Positions 24,364-33,165 of a stretch of 64,000 nucleotides of DNA are shown here, piece by piece. Position 1 is the first letter of the stretch. Each line of letters starts with the position of its first letter. Origin of the DNA: Labrenzia sp. THAF82. GTDB taxonomy: Bacteria > Pseudomonadota > Alphaproteobacteria > Rhizobiales > Stappiaceae. The position numbers were made by a program, and so were the translations under genes. Where the stretch lies: positions 686,001 through 750,000 of the forward strand of contig NZ_CP045354.1 in assembly GCF_009363435.1 (NCBI RefSeq), given 5' to 3'. The notes beneath the pieces are model-generated. The model worked only from the letters and a program-made list of their open reading frames with translations, ran no database searches and was not told where the DNA came from.

Positions 24364-26592
24364 CTAGCCTGGAGACTGACTTGAAGATTGGCCCGCTGCG
24401 CGGCCGGCAAAGGCGATCGCGTCGGCATAGAGCTGTACGTCCGTGCGGTGCCGGGTCATGGCGACATAGGTCAGATGCCGGTCCATGGTGGTGGAGGCCA
24501 GAACATAGGCCCGGTCCACGGTCGCCCCCTGGCTCTTGTGGATCGTGGTCGCATAGCCATGGTCGATGGCCTTGTAGGTCTCCAGATCGACCTGGACGCT
24601 CTTGCCGTCCGCGCCGTCAAGCCGGGCGACCAGCCTGGGCGCAAGGTTGTCCCCTGGCGTTTCGATGCGCTCCACGGTGCCCAGCATTCCGTTCTTGACA
24701 CCCAGCTCGCGGTTGTTTTTAAGGAAGACGATCCGGTCCCCGCATGCAAAGGACCGCATGCCGTCATTGGTGACCATCCCAACCTCACCGGCCTCTGTGC
24801 CCTTTGCCAGTTTCCCCCAATCCTGGAGCGTGGACCGGATTCCTTCGTTCAAAGCCTTCACATCCGCCCGGCGATGGGCCAGGACCACGCGGCTTGCCTG
24901 CGGGTTGGACGCCATGTCTGCCAGATAGTCCCGAATGATGGCTCCGCGCGCCGCCTCCCCATCCTGCTCAAGATGAACGGAGCCGTTGTCGCGATAGGCT
25001 GCCAGGGCCTCAGCGGTCTTTTGGGTGGCAAGGGCAACAGAGGCCTCGCGCTGCCAGTCCACCTTCTGCCGGCGAATGTCCGACAGCTCCACATAGCCGG
25101 TCTCTTCCGCAACAGCCCGGAACGGTGCGCCCGCCCCGATCGCCTGCAACTGCTCATGATCGCCAACAAGAACGATCTTCGCGCCGCGCGCTTCAGCCTC
25201 GCCAACAAATCGCGCCAGCTGACGACTGCCGATCATCCCCGCCTCGTCAATCACAAAAACATCGCACCGACCGAGCGGACGCCTGTCGTTCTGCCACCCC
25301 ATCTCCCACGACGCCAACGTGCGGCTCGCAATCCCGGAACTCTCTTCCAACCCTTCGGCGGCCTTCCCCGACAAGGCCGCCCCATGAACCCGGTACCCCT
25401 GTCGCTCCCAAGCCTCGCGCGCCGCCGCCAGCATCGTCGACTTGCCCGCCCCCGCAAACCCGACCACCGCCGCAATCCGTTCCCTCCCAGTGATATGCGC
25501 AATCGCTCCACGCTGCTCATCCGACAATCGCGCCGAGGTGTCCCCGGCCCCTCGTTGAAGCGCCGCGTGCATCCGCTGCGCGCGCTCCACCATGCTGCTT
25601 TCAAGAGACACCATGTCCCGCGTTGAATAGCGCGCACGCGTCACTTCGCCCGTTTCCCGATCAACACCCTCGCTCTGAAGCTGCACAAGCGCCGGCGAGG
25701 CCATGACAGAAGCAAACGCGTTCTGGAACACCTGCGGCTCCTCGTTGAGATAGCGATGCAGTGTGCGGGCAATATCATGCCGATCGAACACGCTCTTCTC
25801 GTCCGCAATCAACGACAGAACCTCTTCCGGCTTCTCCCGGATCAGCTCCGCGTTGCGTGTCGCAGACCCCTCATCCAGACGGCCCCGCTCAACCGCCACC
25901 CCCTGCCGTTGCAGCTGTGTCGCATGAACCCCGACATGCTCCGTCGGAATGATCTCAAGACCCCGATCCACATGGGACCGGTGATCGATCCGGATATCAA
26001 ACCCCTCGCGCGCCAGATGTTCATTGGCAATCCCTTCCCAGGAACGGCGAAGGTCACGCACCTGCATGTCGCTTGCCGGCAAGCCCTGACCCAAAAGCCA
26101 CTTGTTCTCACGCTCGATGTAGGTTTTCTCGCTGAAGCCGCTGTCCTCGACCCGACGTGTCGTCATCATCACATGTGCATGGAAGTTCCGAATGTCGCCT
26201 TCGACATGCGGCGCATGAATGGCAAAGTCCACTGCCGACCCGTAGCGGTTCACAAGATCGGTGGCAAAGTCGCGAACCGCCTCCAGCCGCGCTTCAGCCG
26301 ACAACTCATGGGGAAGCGCAATCTCGAACTCACGAGCGACACGGGCGTCTTTGCGGTTTTCGGCAAACTCGGCGGCATTCCACAAAGCCGAGCGATCGCG
26401 CGCCCACTCGGCGGATGACCCTTCGGGTAGAACGATCTCGGTGTGCTCGATGCCCTGTTTTTTGGTGAAGTCATGCACCATGCCGTCGCGCTCATTGACC
26501 AGACGTTGGCCAGGTCGATAGGCGATTGCCGCCACGGCACTGCGGCCGCCCGATCGCGATATTGGCTTGATGCTGCAATGATAGACGGCCAA
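24364..26592 (-). CDS. traA: Ti-type (MOBQ) conjugative relaxase TraA, N-terminal relaxase-helicase part
   Basis: Relaxase that nicks oriT and unwinds the transferred strand. TTG 26592 (LAVYHCSIKPISRSGGR) follows AGGAG and is preferred to TTG 26613. The MobA/MobL relaxase domain has the metal-binding motif FHAHVMMTTR near 140. The SF1 helicase has Walker A GFAGAGKST near 380 and motif II FVIDEAGMIGSRQ near 445; a late motif is HKSQGATVDRAYV. The frame stops at an amber codon after GQSSSQSPG, although the C-terminal domain continues in the same frame to 22927. All catalytic domains precede the stop, so the shortened protein may still work. It diverges from traD across the oriT. Confidence 0.88.
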   Translation of the reverse strand: MAVYHCSIKPISRSGGRSAVAAIAYRPGQRLVNERDGMVHDFTKKQGIEHTEIVLPEGSSAEWARDRSALWNAAEFAENRKDARVAREFEIALPHELSAEARLEAVRDFATDLVNRYGSAVDFAIHAPHVEGDIRNFHAHVMMTTRRVEDSGFSEKTYIERENKWLLGQGLPASDMQVRDLRRSWEGIANEHLAREGFDIRIDHRSHVDRGLEIIPTEHVGVHATQLQRQGVAVERGRLDEGSATRNAELIREKPEEVLSLIADEKSVFDRHDIARTLHRYLNEEPQVFQNAFASVMASPALVQLQSEGVDRETGEVTRARYSTRDMVSLESSMVERAQRMHAALQRGAGDTSARLSDEQRGAIAHITGRERIAAVVGFAGAGKSTMLAAAREAWERQGYRVHGAALSGKAAEGLEESSGIASRTLASWEMGWQNDRRPLGRCDVFVIDEAGMIGSRQLARFVGEAEARGAKIVLVGDHEQLQAIGAGAPFRAVAEETGYVELSDIRRQKVDWQREASVALATQKTAEALAAYRDNGSVHLEQDGEAARGAIIRDYLADMASNPQASRVVLAHRRADVKALNEGIRSTLQDWGKLAKGTEAGEVGMVTNDGMRSFACGDRIVFLKNNRELGVKNGMLGTVERIETPGDNLAPRLVARLDGADGKSVQVDLETYKAIDHGYATTIHKSQGATVDRAYVLASTTMDRHLTYVAMTRHRTDVQLYADAIAFAGRAAGQSSSQSPG

Positions 26593-26630
26593 TCCCGATC
26601 TCCTAATCCTCAAAGAGGATATCGAGCACT

Positions 26631-26660
26631 GAGTTGAGCATCAACTCGTAAGTGCGCCCT
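26631..26660. other. oriT: oriT, RSF1010/Ti-type nick region
   Basis: The core TAAGTGCGCCCT (26649-26660) equals the RSF1010-type nic core as I know it. It is preceded by the inverted repeat GAGTTG/CAACTC (26631-26647), the usual relaxase-recognition hairpin one base upstream. It lies in the 216-bp divergent region between traA and traD, the standard oriT position for MOBQ plasmids. Confidence 0.85.
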
Positions 26661-26808
26661 TAAAATTCCAATCGCTGCGCTTTTTCATTTTCAGGTACCG
26701 GAGCAAGCGGATAGTCGCTTGCCTCAATCTGCGCAACTTTGCGTTTTGCTTCCTCGGTAAAATTAATTATAGAGTGCAGCCCTGTGGCACCGTCATCAGG
26801 AAATCATC

Positions 26809-27096
26809 ATGGCACGCAAATCCATCGAACAGCGACTGGCTGAACTGGAAACGAAAAAGAAGACGCTGAAAGCACGGCTGGGGAAACAGGAGCGCACCCG
26901 CGACACACGCCGAAAGGTATTGCTCGGAGCCCTCGTGCTGCACCGGCTTGAGAACGCCAACGATCCGGAATTCACACGGCGTCTGTCCGATTGGCTGCGC
27001 CGCGAGCTGCCCGACTTCCTCACCCGTGAGGCCGACAAGGACCTGTTCGCAGATCTGATCGGGGTGAAGTCCGAAGGACAAAACAATCCCTCATGA
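26809..27096 (+). CDS. traD: TraD-like mobilisation protein
   Basis: A 95-residue basic protein (MARKSIEQRLAELETKKKT, ARLGKQERTRDTRRKVLLGA) matching the small TraD/mobilisation proteins encoded opposite traA on Ti-type plasmids. They assist the relaxase at oriT. The C-terminus (PDFLTREADKDLFADLIG) is intact. On related plasmids traG follows directly. Here about 600 bp of foreign sequence with a terminator separates it from a broken traG. Confidence 0.8.
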   Translation: MARKSIEQRLAELETKKKTLKARLGKQERTRDTRRKVLLGALVLHRLENANDPEFTRRLSDWLRRELPDFLTREADKDLFADLIGVKSEGQNNPS

Positions 27097-27697
27097 TCAT
27101 CATCTGCTTGATGCCGATGTTCTCAAAACCGTCCCGGCCATCATCAGCGTGCCAGTCTGGAAGGATGCCACGCATGTGCCGCCGGCGAAGAAATCGGCAA
27201 TGCCAACGTTCAAAAAACAGCAGGGCATGTGTGGCGCAACATCTGGCAGCAGCAGAAGCTTGCAATGTTTCACGGGTGTCGGTCGTCACAGGTGGCTCGT
27301 ATACCGACGCACTATATCAAGACCAGCAGCGGTGCACGGCTCAATTGAGCCAAAAATTCCTCCCAAGACTGTCTCGCTGCTGCCTCCTCTTGGTGTGTGT
27401 GATGCAGACGCCCGTTCCTCGTGAACGGGCGTTTTTTCGTTTCTGCTCAGTTCCAATGTCAGAGACCACAAAGAATCAACATCAGACGATCGCATCGCAG
27501 TTGCCACCAACCAGGTGATTAACCCACCTCGGTCACAAGGGCAGGTCATGTTGCATGACAGTGAATGTCCGGATATGGCGAGAGCCAAGCACGGCACTCT
27601 CCAAATGAGTGCGCGCCCTCCCCTTCCCACCTCTCTTTGTCCCACCGGCTTCTGACCGACCGGTTTATCCGCATACAAAATCAAAACAAGAAAACTT
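27097..27697. other. Inserted debris between traD and traG
   Basis: No intact gene. The segment 27150-27240 is a diverged copy of 10090-10180 (on the minus strand readable as CCFLNVGIADFFAG and CFLKVGFDDFFAG respectively). A shared unknown gene fragment was therefore scattered. A plus-strand terminator lies at 27408-27437. Confidence 0.5.
27408..27437 (+). terminator. Intrinsic terminator, plus strand
   Basis: A 10-bp stem (ACGCCCGTTC/GAACGGGCGT) with loop CTCGT is followed by a T run. It would stop transcription from traD before the traG remnant. Its core is nearly the same as the terminator at 3401-3436. Confidence 0.85.
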
Positions 27698-29223
27698 ATG
27701 AGCCAGGCAATCATGGCATGGGCCGCGTTCAAGAACATGGCAAGAGCCGCCGCACGCGATCCCGTATGGGCGATAGTCGCAATCGTGCTCGACATTGCGT
27801 CAGTCATCCTGCTTCTGACCATCGCGTTCCGTCTCATCACCAATCCGATGATCAATCATTTTGGAAACATCGCCGGAGAAACCCACGGCTCCGCCCGCTT
27901 CGCGACAGCAAAGGAGTTGGCGCCCTAGTCGCAAAAGTCTTCCGGCCTCATCATCGGCCGGGACCCCAGGTCGAAAAACCTCCTGCGCTATGACGGCCCG
28001 TCCCACCTCATCACTATGGCACCGACCAGAACCGGAAAAGGCGTCGGCACAATCATTCCAAATCTGCTGACCGCCGATCGCTCCATCATCTGCATCGATC
28101 CCAAGGGAGAAAACGCAAGGATCGCCGGCCGTGCCCGTGAACAGTTCGGGCCGTCCATGTTCTCGATCCCTTCGGCGCGACCGACACCCGGACCACCACC
28201 TTCAATCCCATGGACAGCCTTGACCCGGATAGCCTCGACCTTGCCGAAGACGCCGGAACGCTCGCCGATGCCCTCGTCTTCGACGAACCGGGCATGAGCG
28301 GCGAAGCCCACTGGAACGAGGAGGCCAAAGCCCTGGTCGCCGGCCTGATCCTCCAGATCGTCTGCCATGAGCCCGTAGACCGGCGCACCCTCATGACCCT
28401 TCGGGAGAACCTCACTCTCGCCCCGGACGCCTTTGTCGCCCTTCTCAAACAGATGCAGGCCTCAACCGCGGCAAATGGACTGGTCGCCCGTGCCGCCAAT
28501 CGACATCTCGGCAAATCAGACCGGGAAGCGGCCGGTGTCCTGTCTGCCGCGCAGCGCCACACACACTTTCTCGATTCACTGCGCATGCATCGCGTCCTTG
28601 ATGACAGTTCCTTCTCTTTCACGGATCTGAAGCGCAAAAACGCAACCGTCTTCCTCGTCCTGCCCCCCGATCGCCTGTCAACCTATTCTCGCTGGCTGCG
28701 CCTCTTAATCACACAAAGCCTGCTCGACATGGCCCGCAATCCCGTACAGCCTGCCTCTCCCGTTCTCTACCTGCTCGATGAATTCGCCGCCCTCGGACAC
28801 CTGGCAGCGGTTGAGCGCGCCATGGGCCTCATGGCCGGTTATGGCGTCCAGCTCTGGCCGATCCTCCAGGATATCCATCAGCTGCGTGCGACCTACGGAC
28901 AAAAAGCCGGCACTTTCCTCTCCAATGCCGGCGTTCTTCAGATCTTTGGCGTCAACGATCACGAAAGTGCCCGCCTCATCTCCGACCTGCTCGGACAGGA
29001 AACCGCCGTCTTCCAGACCATGGCCCGCGCCCTCGATGCCGAGGCATCCGGCATCACATGGTCCACGCACCACGTTGCCCGGCCCTTGCTGACCCCCGAC
29101 GAGGTCCGCAATCTGCCCGGCCAGTCCGAGCTTCTCTTTCTCGCAGGTCAAAGGCCCGTCGTTGCCCAAAAGCTCGCCTACTTCACAGACCCCGAGTTCA
29201 AGGGCGAATTCGACCAGGGCTGA
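27698..29223 (+). pseudogene. traG: Ti-type coupling protein TraG, broken by an amber codon and a frameshift
   Basis: Three pieces form one TraG/VirD4. The first (27698-27928) has two membrane segments and HGSARFATAKEL, then an in-frame TAG at 27926-27928. The same frame continues SSGLIIGRDPRSKNLLRY, Walker A APTRTGKGVGTIIP, CIDPKGENARIAG. A one-base loss near 28152 then shifts the frame to HVLDPFGATDTRTTTFNPM, continued by the frame from 28210 to 29223 with Walker B LYLLDEFAALGHL. The ATPase pieces are separated, so no working coupling protein is expected. An intact VirD4 is encoded at 41061. Confidence 0.88.
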
Positions 29224-29880
29224 TGGCAACAAGGCTTTCCATCTGGCATGAGCATCCCGGGCGACCTGAAATCCCGACGACCGCGCTACAGGCGAGTTCA
29301 CCGTCGTCCGGGCAACCCTCTGACAAGACACAACAATTTGGTCGGAAAACAAAAAAGGGGCTTCGCGAGCGCAACTTTGGCTGATACAACCAAAAAACTC
29401 GCTTTCGGGGCGAGTGGCCAAAGTTTGGAACCTGAGGACCACCCACCCCTAACGAGTAACCAACCGTAGCTTGGTACCCGCATGGCGTGTCTATAGCACA
29501 CCATATCCAAGTTCCGGGAGTGCTGTCTTCACAGGGCCCCACACTTACCCACCCCTTGTGAACAAAGACAGTCAGCTCTCTGGCCGCCTGACCATCCACA
29601 GCAAGGGCAGCCACATCATCCCGTGCTACCCTTGCAAACGGTGGCCAGAGAGCGCTCTCAACAAAACGAGAGCAAAGATGGCTCCAGCAGGGTGCCCAAA
29701 GACCCGGTGCTGAAGGCTCTTCAAAACACTCCCAGACACCCAATACGGTAACAACGGCAACACTTGATTTGCTGGAGCTGGTCTCACCTGCGCCAGAGCG
29801 CGACGTGTTGCGAAGCTGTGTCAAATGGCACAGGTCAACGCCAGAGTGCCGCGCTAATCAGACAGAGAAGTAAAGTCAGG
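29224..29880. other. Non-coding region between traG remnant and lipoprotein gene
   Basis: I find no convincing gene in these about 650 bases. They contain long-range inverted repeats (CTCTCTGGCC near 29575 with GGCCAGAGAG near 29644) and a GC-rich hairpin near 29355-29415 (GGGGCTTCGCGAGCG paired with CGCTTTCGGGGCGAG, imperfect). These may be IS ends or regulatory structures. Confidence 0.4.
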
Positions 29881-29888
29881 AGGAGAAA

Positions 29889-30395
29889 TTGTTCAAGAAA
29901 TCTCTAGCCACTGTTGCGATGAGTGTCATGCTCGCGGCGTGTAATTCGGATCTTCCAAATGCAACTGAAGAGCAACTGCTCAAGCTGTTTGGTGATCGTG
30001 AAGAGATGGGGATCACGTTAATCAGTTCTCACATGATTGAGTGCCTTGATCTCATCTCAGATGACGCAGTGCGCTTTTATGTGGACTTTTCCGACGAAAC
30101 AACGAGCGATTTCACGACCACTTGCTACAAGTGGCTGCACGAACGCATCGAGCAAGCGGACCAAAACCCGATGGGTTATACAATGGCACATCTGGAGGAC
30201 CCTGAACTGGGCCTGCTGCTAAAGCAGTTGCGCGAGAAACAGGACAAATTGATTACCGAACTCCGGGAGCAGGAACGCGCCGAGATAGCGGAGAGACGGC
30301 GGGCCGAGAACGAGGAACGTGACCGGCACAACATTGAGGAGCTGGAACAGGCAAAGGCTGAAAGCCCCCCTCCCCTGCGGGCCGATCCCATGTGA
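29889..30395 (+). CDS. Small lipoprotein, paralogue of the one at 36310
   Basis: A 168-residue predicted lipoprotein starting at TTG 29889, 3 nt after AGGAG plus AAA. The signal peptide MFKKSLATVAMSVMLAAC has a lipobox with Cys18. After ATEEQLLKLFGDREEMG and a region with two further Cys (IECLDL, TTCYKWL) comes the conserved YTMAHLEDPEL, then a long charged coiled coil (LREQERAEIAERRRAENEE). The 278-residue lipoprotein at the end of the T4SS operon shares this order, including the TTG start. This copy is shorter and ends in a Pro-rich tail. Possibly an entry-exclusion or mating-related lipoprotein. Confidence 0.7.
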   Translation: MFKKSLATVAMSVMLAACNSDLPNATEEQLLKLFGDREEMGITLISSHMIECLDLISDDAVRFYVDFSDETTSDFTTTCYKWLHERIEQADQNPMGYTMAHLEDPELGLLLKQLREKQDKLITELREQERAEIAERRRAENEERDRHNIEELEQAKAESPPPLRADPM

Positions 30396-30417
30396 TCCCC
30401 TCAAAGCTCATGCAATG

Positions 30418-30701
30418 CAGCAAATCCCAGGAATTCTACGTCCATCTCATTTTCGTCGAGACACAGGCAAGTCCTGGAGAAATGTAAGATATCGCCAGTA
30501 TCATGTTCCTTATAATATAGGAAATCGACCTACCCACATGGATCATCGGCGCGCCGATGGACGACGGCGAGCCCGAGCACGCACAGTCCATGATTCTCAA
30601 GGCCTGGCCGGACCGGCAGGACATCGCGCAAATGACGCGCCACCAGTCCAACAAAATGCTTCAAAACTCGAAGAAGGCCGATGTTCAAGGCCGTGAGGTG
30701 C
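30418..30701 (+). pseudogene. Remnant related to the frameshifted gene at 7787-8324
   Basis: A single frame reads SQEFYVHLIFVETQASPGEM, a stop, DIASIMFLII, a second stop, then EIDLPTWIIGAPMDDGEPEH and AQSMILKAWPDRQDIAQM. It matches the gene remnant at 7787-8324. Two in-frame stops and the absence of the repeat domain mark it as dead. It is cut by the 518-bp repeat. Confidence 0.6.
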
Positions 30702-31219
30702 TCAGGGCTCAGTCTGTGAACTGCATCCGCCAAATGTGTTTGTTGATCGCTCAAAAATCCTGTCTCATTCAATCCAATGAGCCAAGTCCTGCCTTCATGA
30801 AGAGACCTTCCCTTACGGCCTTTGAAATTCTACGACTTGGAAAACAACTAAAAATAGGTATATTGTATTGGCTCTAGTAAAGGTAGATTTCAAGGAGCCA
30901 CCTTATGGTCAGTATCTATTCTAATCCTCCCTCACAAATTAGCGACCACTCCAGGCCTGCCAGAAGAAAGGCATTTTCTTTCCCCAATGTCGGAAAAATT
31001 ATTTCGGGGTGTGTGCGTTTTTTTGGGAGGCGCGTGACGTTTTTCCGACGCTCTTCCACACCGCTACCAATTGAAACTGCGCAGGGACGCGCCAGATTAT
31101 TACCTCAAATACGGCAGACATACCCGAACTTCCAGTGGAGCCAACCTCTCCCTGGCAATCCGGAACCAACCGAAATGGCAACTTGCAGCCAAGCAACATC
31201 AAACACATTCAAGTAGGAA
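30702..31219. repeat. 518-bp direct repeat, copy 2
   Basis: Matches 10192-10709 with offset 20510. The right edge meets unique sequence about 70 bp before IS6 copy B. Homologous recombination between the copies would delete or circularise the defence island, the peptide cluster and the relaxosome. Confidence 0.95.
30905..31216 (+). CDS. Small orphan protein, duplicated gene copy 2
   Basis: Identical to the 103-residue product at 10395, with the same AAGGAG site and promoter-like upstream sequence. The two copies have not diverged, so the duplication is recent. Function unknown; basic, with a central CVRFFGRRVTFFRRSS segment. Confidence 0.6.
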   Translation: MVSIYSNPPSQISDHSRPARRKAFSFPNVGKIISGCVRFFGRRVTFFRRSSTPLPIETAQGRARLLPQIRQTYPNFQWSQPLPGNPEPTEMATCSQATSNTFK

Positions 31220-31289
31220 GGAACGTCTGAAGATAGTTTTTGGAAAGACTGACTGAGCATGGCCTTCTTGTAGGCGTCACAACACGAAA

Positions 31290-32145
31290 GGGGATTGCCA
31301 ACTTGTTTTGTCCGGCCCGCAATTGTCCCTGTTTTAGACGGATTTCAGGCATTCATCTCGCGTGTGTAGTCGTGCCATAAGCCGAATGCATCAGCCCTTG
31401 CACGCCTGTATGAGGCGGCCGACAGTGTGTATCGACGCGGCCGGAAGACCGTGTTGATCTGATCGTGGGCAAACAGAAACCGTTGTGCTTGCCGGGGAGA
31501 CTTGAACCGGCCCATTATTTTCTCCCGCTTGCGTGTCGGGCGATGGGAATTCTCAATCCTGTTGTTCAGTCCCTTGTGAGCGCGATGATCGGCATCCGGC
31601 GCCAGGGACTGGATTGGCTTAGTGTAGCTGCGTAATTTGTCCATTGCCCGGCAGTGCATTGCGCATGCAATGTCACGAGAGGGGGTTACCACAACCCTGG
31701 GCTCGCCGAATTGCGTCACCAGCCCGCTGAAGAAACGCTTGGCTGCCTTTGTATTGCGGTGGGGTTGAACCAGGATGTCGAGCACATCGCCATCGCCGTC
31801 AATCGCCCGCCAGAGCCAGTATTTCACACCGCCAATGACAATCACCATCTCATCAAGATGCCACTTGTTGTTGGGCTTGGGCCGGTCCCGGCGAATGCAG
31901 CGCGCGAAATGCCGACCAAACCGGTTCACCCAGGTGCGGATCGTTTCCCGGCTGACACGGATACCTCGCTCCGCCAGAAGGTCTTCAACATCTGCCGTAC
32001 TCAACGCAAACCGATGATACGCCCAAACCGCGTAGGAAATGATCGATCTAGGAAAACGGAAGCCCTTAAGGCGCGGAAAATCGGAACTCTCAATCATCAC
32101 AGCCATCTACCACCGCTGAGCCCCGTCAACAACTTGGCAATCCCC
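31290..32145 (-). mobile_element. IS6-family element, copy B, complete
   Basis: Bounded by matching terminal repeats GGGGATTGCCAACTTG (31290) and its complement ending at 32145; total 856 bp. The 8-bp flanks (ACACGAAA and TGCCGGGA) differ, so there is no target duplication and the flanks were joined by recombination. The right end interrupts an IS110 transposase gene. Confidence 0.9.
31345..32106 (-). CDS. IS6-family transposase
   Basis: A 253-residue DDE transposase. The zinc/helix N-terminus leads into SYAVWAYHRFALSTADVED and RGIRVSRETIRTWVNRFG. First Asp is in WHLDEMVIVIGG, second in DKLRSYTKPIQS, Glu in NNRIENSHRPTRKRE. A 14-residue insertion (PSRDIACAMHCRAM) sits directly before the second Asp motif, where IS6 proteins normally read VVTDKLRSY. 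The shared insertion in copy A shows a common source. Whether it still transposes is uncertain. Confidence 0.9.
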   Translation of the reverse strand: MAVMIESSDFPRLKGFRFPRSIISYAVWAYHRFALSTADVEDLLAERGIRVSRETIRTWVNRFGRHFARCIRRDRPKPNNKWHLDEMVIVIGGVKYWLWRAIDGDGDVLDILVQPHRNTKAAKRFFSGLVTQFGEPRVVVTPSRDIACAMHCRAMDKLRSYTKPIQSLAPDADHRAHKGLNNRIENSHRPTRKREKIMGRFKSPRQAQRFLFAHDQINTVFRPRRYTLSAASYRRARADAFGLWHDYTREMNA

Positions 32146-32239
32146 TGCCGGGAATGGACAGCAACACATCGTGGCGTGATTTGGAAATATCAATTGCCAC
32201 CAGAACTGGCTCGGTCTGTACAATACTGGCATCGGTCAT
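32146..32239 (-). pseudogene. IS110 transposase N-terminal fragment (copy 2)
   Basis: About 31 codons from ATG 32239 (MTDASIVQTEPVLVAIDISK, then SRHDVLLSIPGR) before the IS6 copy B end cuts it. It retains the complete structured leader upstream. Confidence 0.85.
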
Positions 32240-32375
32240 AGTCGGTCTCCCTCGCGGTATGGTTTGGTGCAAAACCACTGTAGGGACCTGAGACCCGTCT
32301 ATGATCACCTGCTCCGCAATTTGAGAGCTGCACAGGCAATCATAGCCTCTAAATCAGCACCATTCCGAAGGTGTT
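32240..32375 (-). ncRNA. Candidate IS110 bridge RNA (copy 2)
   Basis: Same 136-nt leader as copy 1 with a few substitutions. The GGTC/GACC, TCCCT/AGGGA and TGGTTT/AAACCA stems are intact. The base of the other hairpin is weakened (a G to T change in GGCTATGAT on the complementary side). It adjoins an IS3 fragment exactly as in copy 1. Confidence 0.5.
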
Positions 32376-32699
32376 ATGGTCCGGAAAACGTCAGCGCCGC
32401 CCTGCAAATATGGGCTTCAAGACGTGGGATCGGCTTGGAGTACATCCAGCCCGGCAAGCCGCAGCAGAACGCCTATGTTGAGCGCTACAACAGGACCGTC
32501 CGCCATGAATGGCTCGGACAATACATATTCCAGACGATCGAGGAGGCGCAGGACCACGCAACACGTTGGCTATGGACATACAACAACGAGCGGCCCAACA
32601 TGGCTATCGGCGGTATTACACCCGCAATGAAACTTAAAACAGCGGCCTGAAGTTCAGTTTTACACCCGACGGAAAATGGGATGATTACCGGAGAGCGCT
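32376..32699 (+). mobile_element. IS3 (IS407-like) orfB 3' fragment, variant
   Basis: Encodes [20 protein letters not shown] through [14 protein letters not shown] to MKLKTAA, a diverged version of the fragment at 4637 (several synonymous and a few amino acid changes), and ends in the right terminal repeat GGAAAATGGGATGATTACC. Confidence 0.88.
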
Positions 32700-32908
32700 C
32701 ATTGCGACGATTGTTGATTATTGGCGCAAATAGTGTGGTCAGCTGGCGAGCAAAGAAGGGGGCAATGTCAGGGTCGTGGCTCGAACGTATGCTCGCTCGC
32801 AAGCCTGCGATGCTGGTTCGGGTCGCTCTGGCCAACAAGATGGCACGTATTGTCTGGGCGGTGATGTCAAGCGGTCAGACATATAGGGCTCCGGCTGCTC
32901 AAGCTTAA
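32690..32908 (+). pseudogene. IS110-family transposase C-terminal fragment (different lineage)
   Basis: SLRRLLIIGANSVVSWRAKK, WLERMLARKPAMLVRVALAN and KMARIVWAVMSSGQTYRAP match the end of IS110-group transposases of a lineage other than the one at 3418. It directly follows the IS3 right end. Confidence 0.75.
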
Positions 32909-33165
32909 AACGGGAGCAGCTACGGGGACGGCGGCGCAAGAGAGGTCTTTAGAAGTTTGGCGTAACGATCTTGGGATGAGGTCAGGAAAACCAGTTTGCG
33001 ACACAGTGCCTTTGAGCACGTGGGCTTGATTTTGGACCTGACACTCGAACACCATACGGGCCCGCGGCAAGTCAAAAGCCGCATCAAAGGCCGGACACAT
33101 GTCAGCACCCGACCGTGCGATCAAATAACCAAAAAAATCCTCTTGCAATCAGGGCGTCTACACAT
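32909..33165. other. Region without a supported gene
   Basis: A minus-strand frame crosses it (33148-32867, containing GADMCPAFDAAFDLPRA), but there is no clear start signal or recognised family. I treat it as non-coding debris between IS elements. Confidence 0.35.

Noticed and set aside
24364..27928. Two conjugation genes with in-frame TAG: amber suppression or recoding
   Set aside because: TraG also carries a frameshift, so ordinary decay explains it. No suppressor tRNA is visible, since the tRNA found has anticodon TCT.
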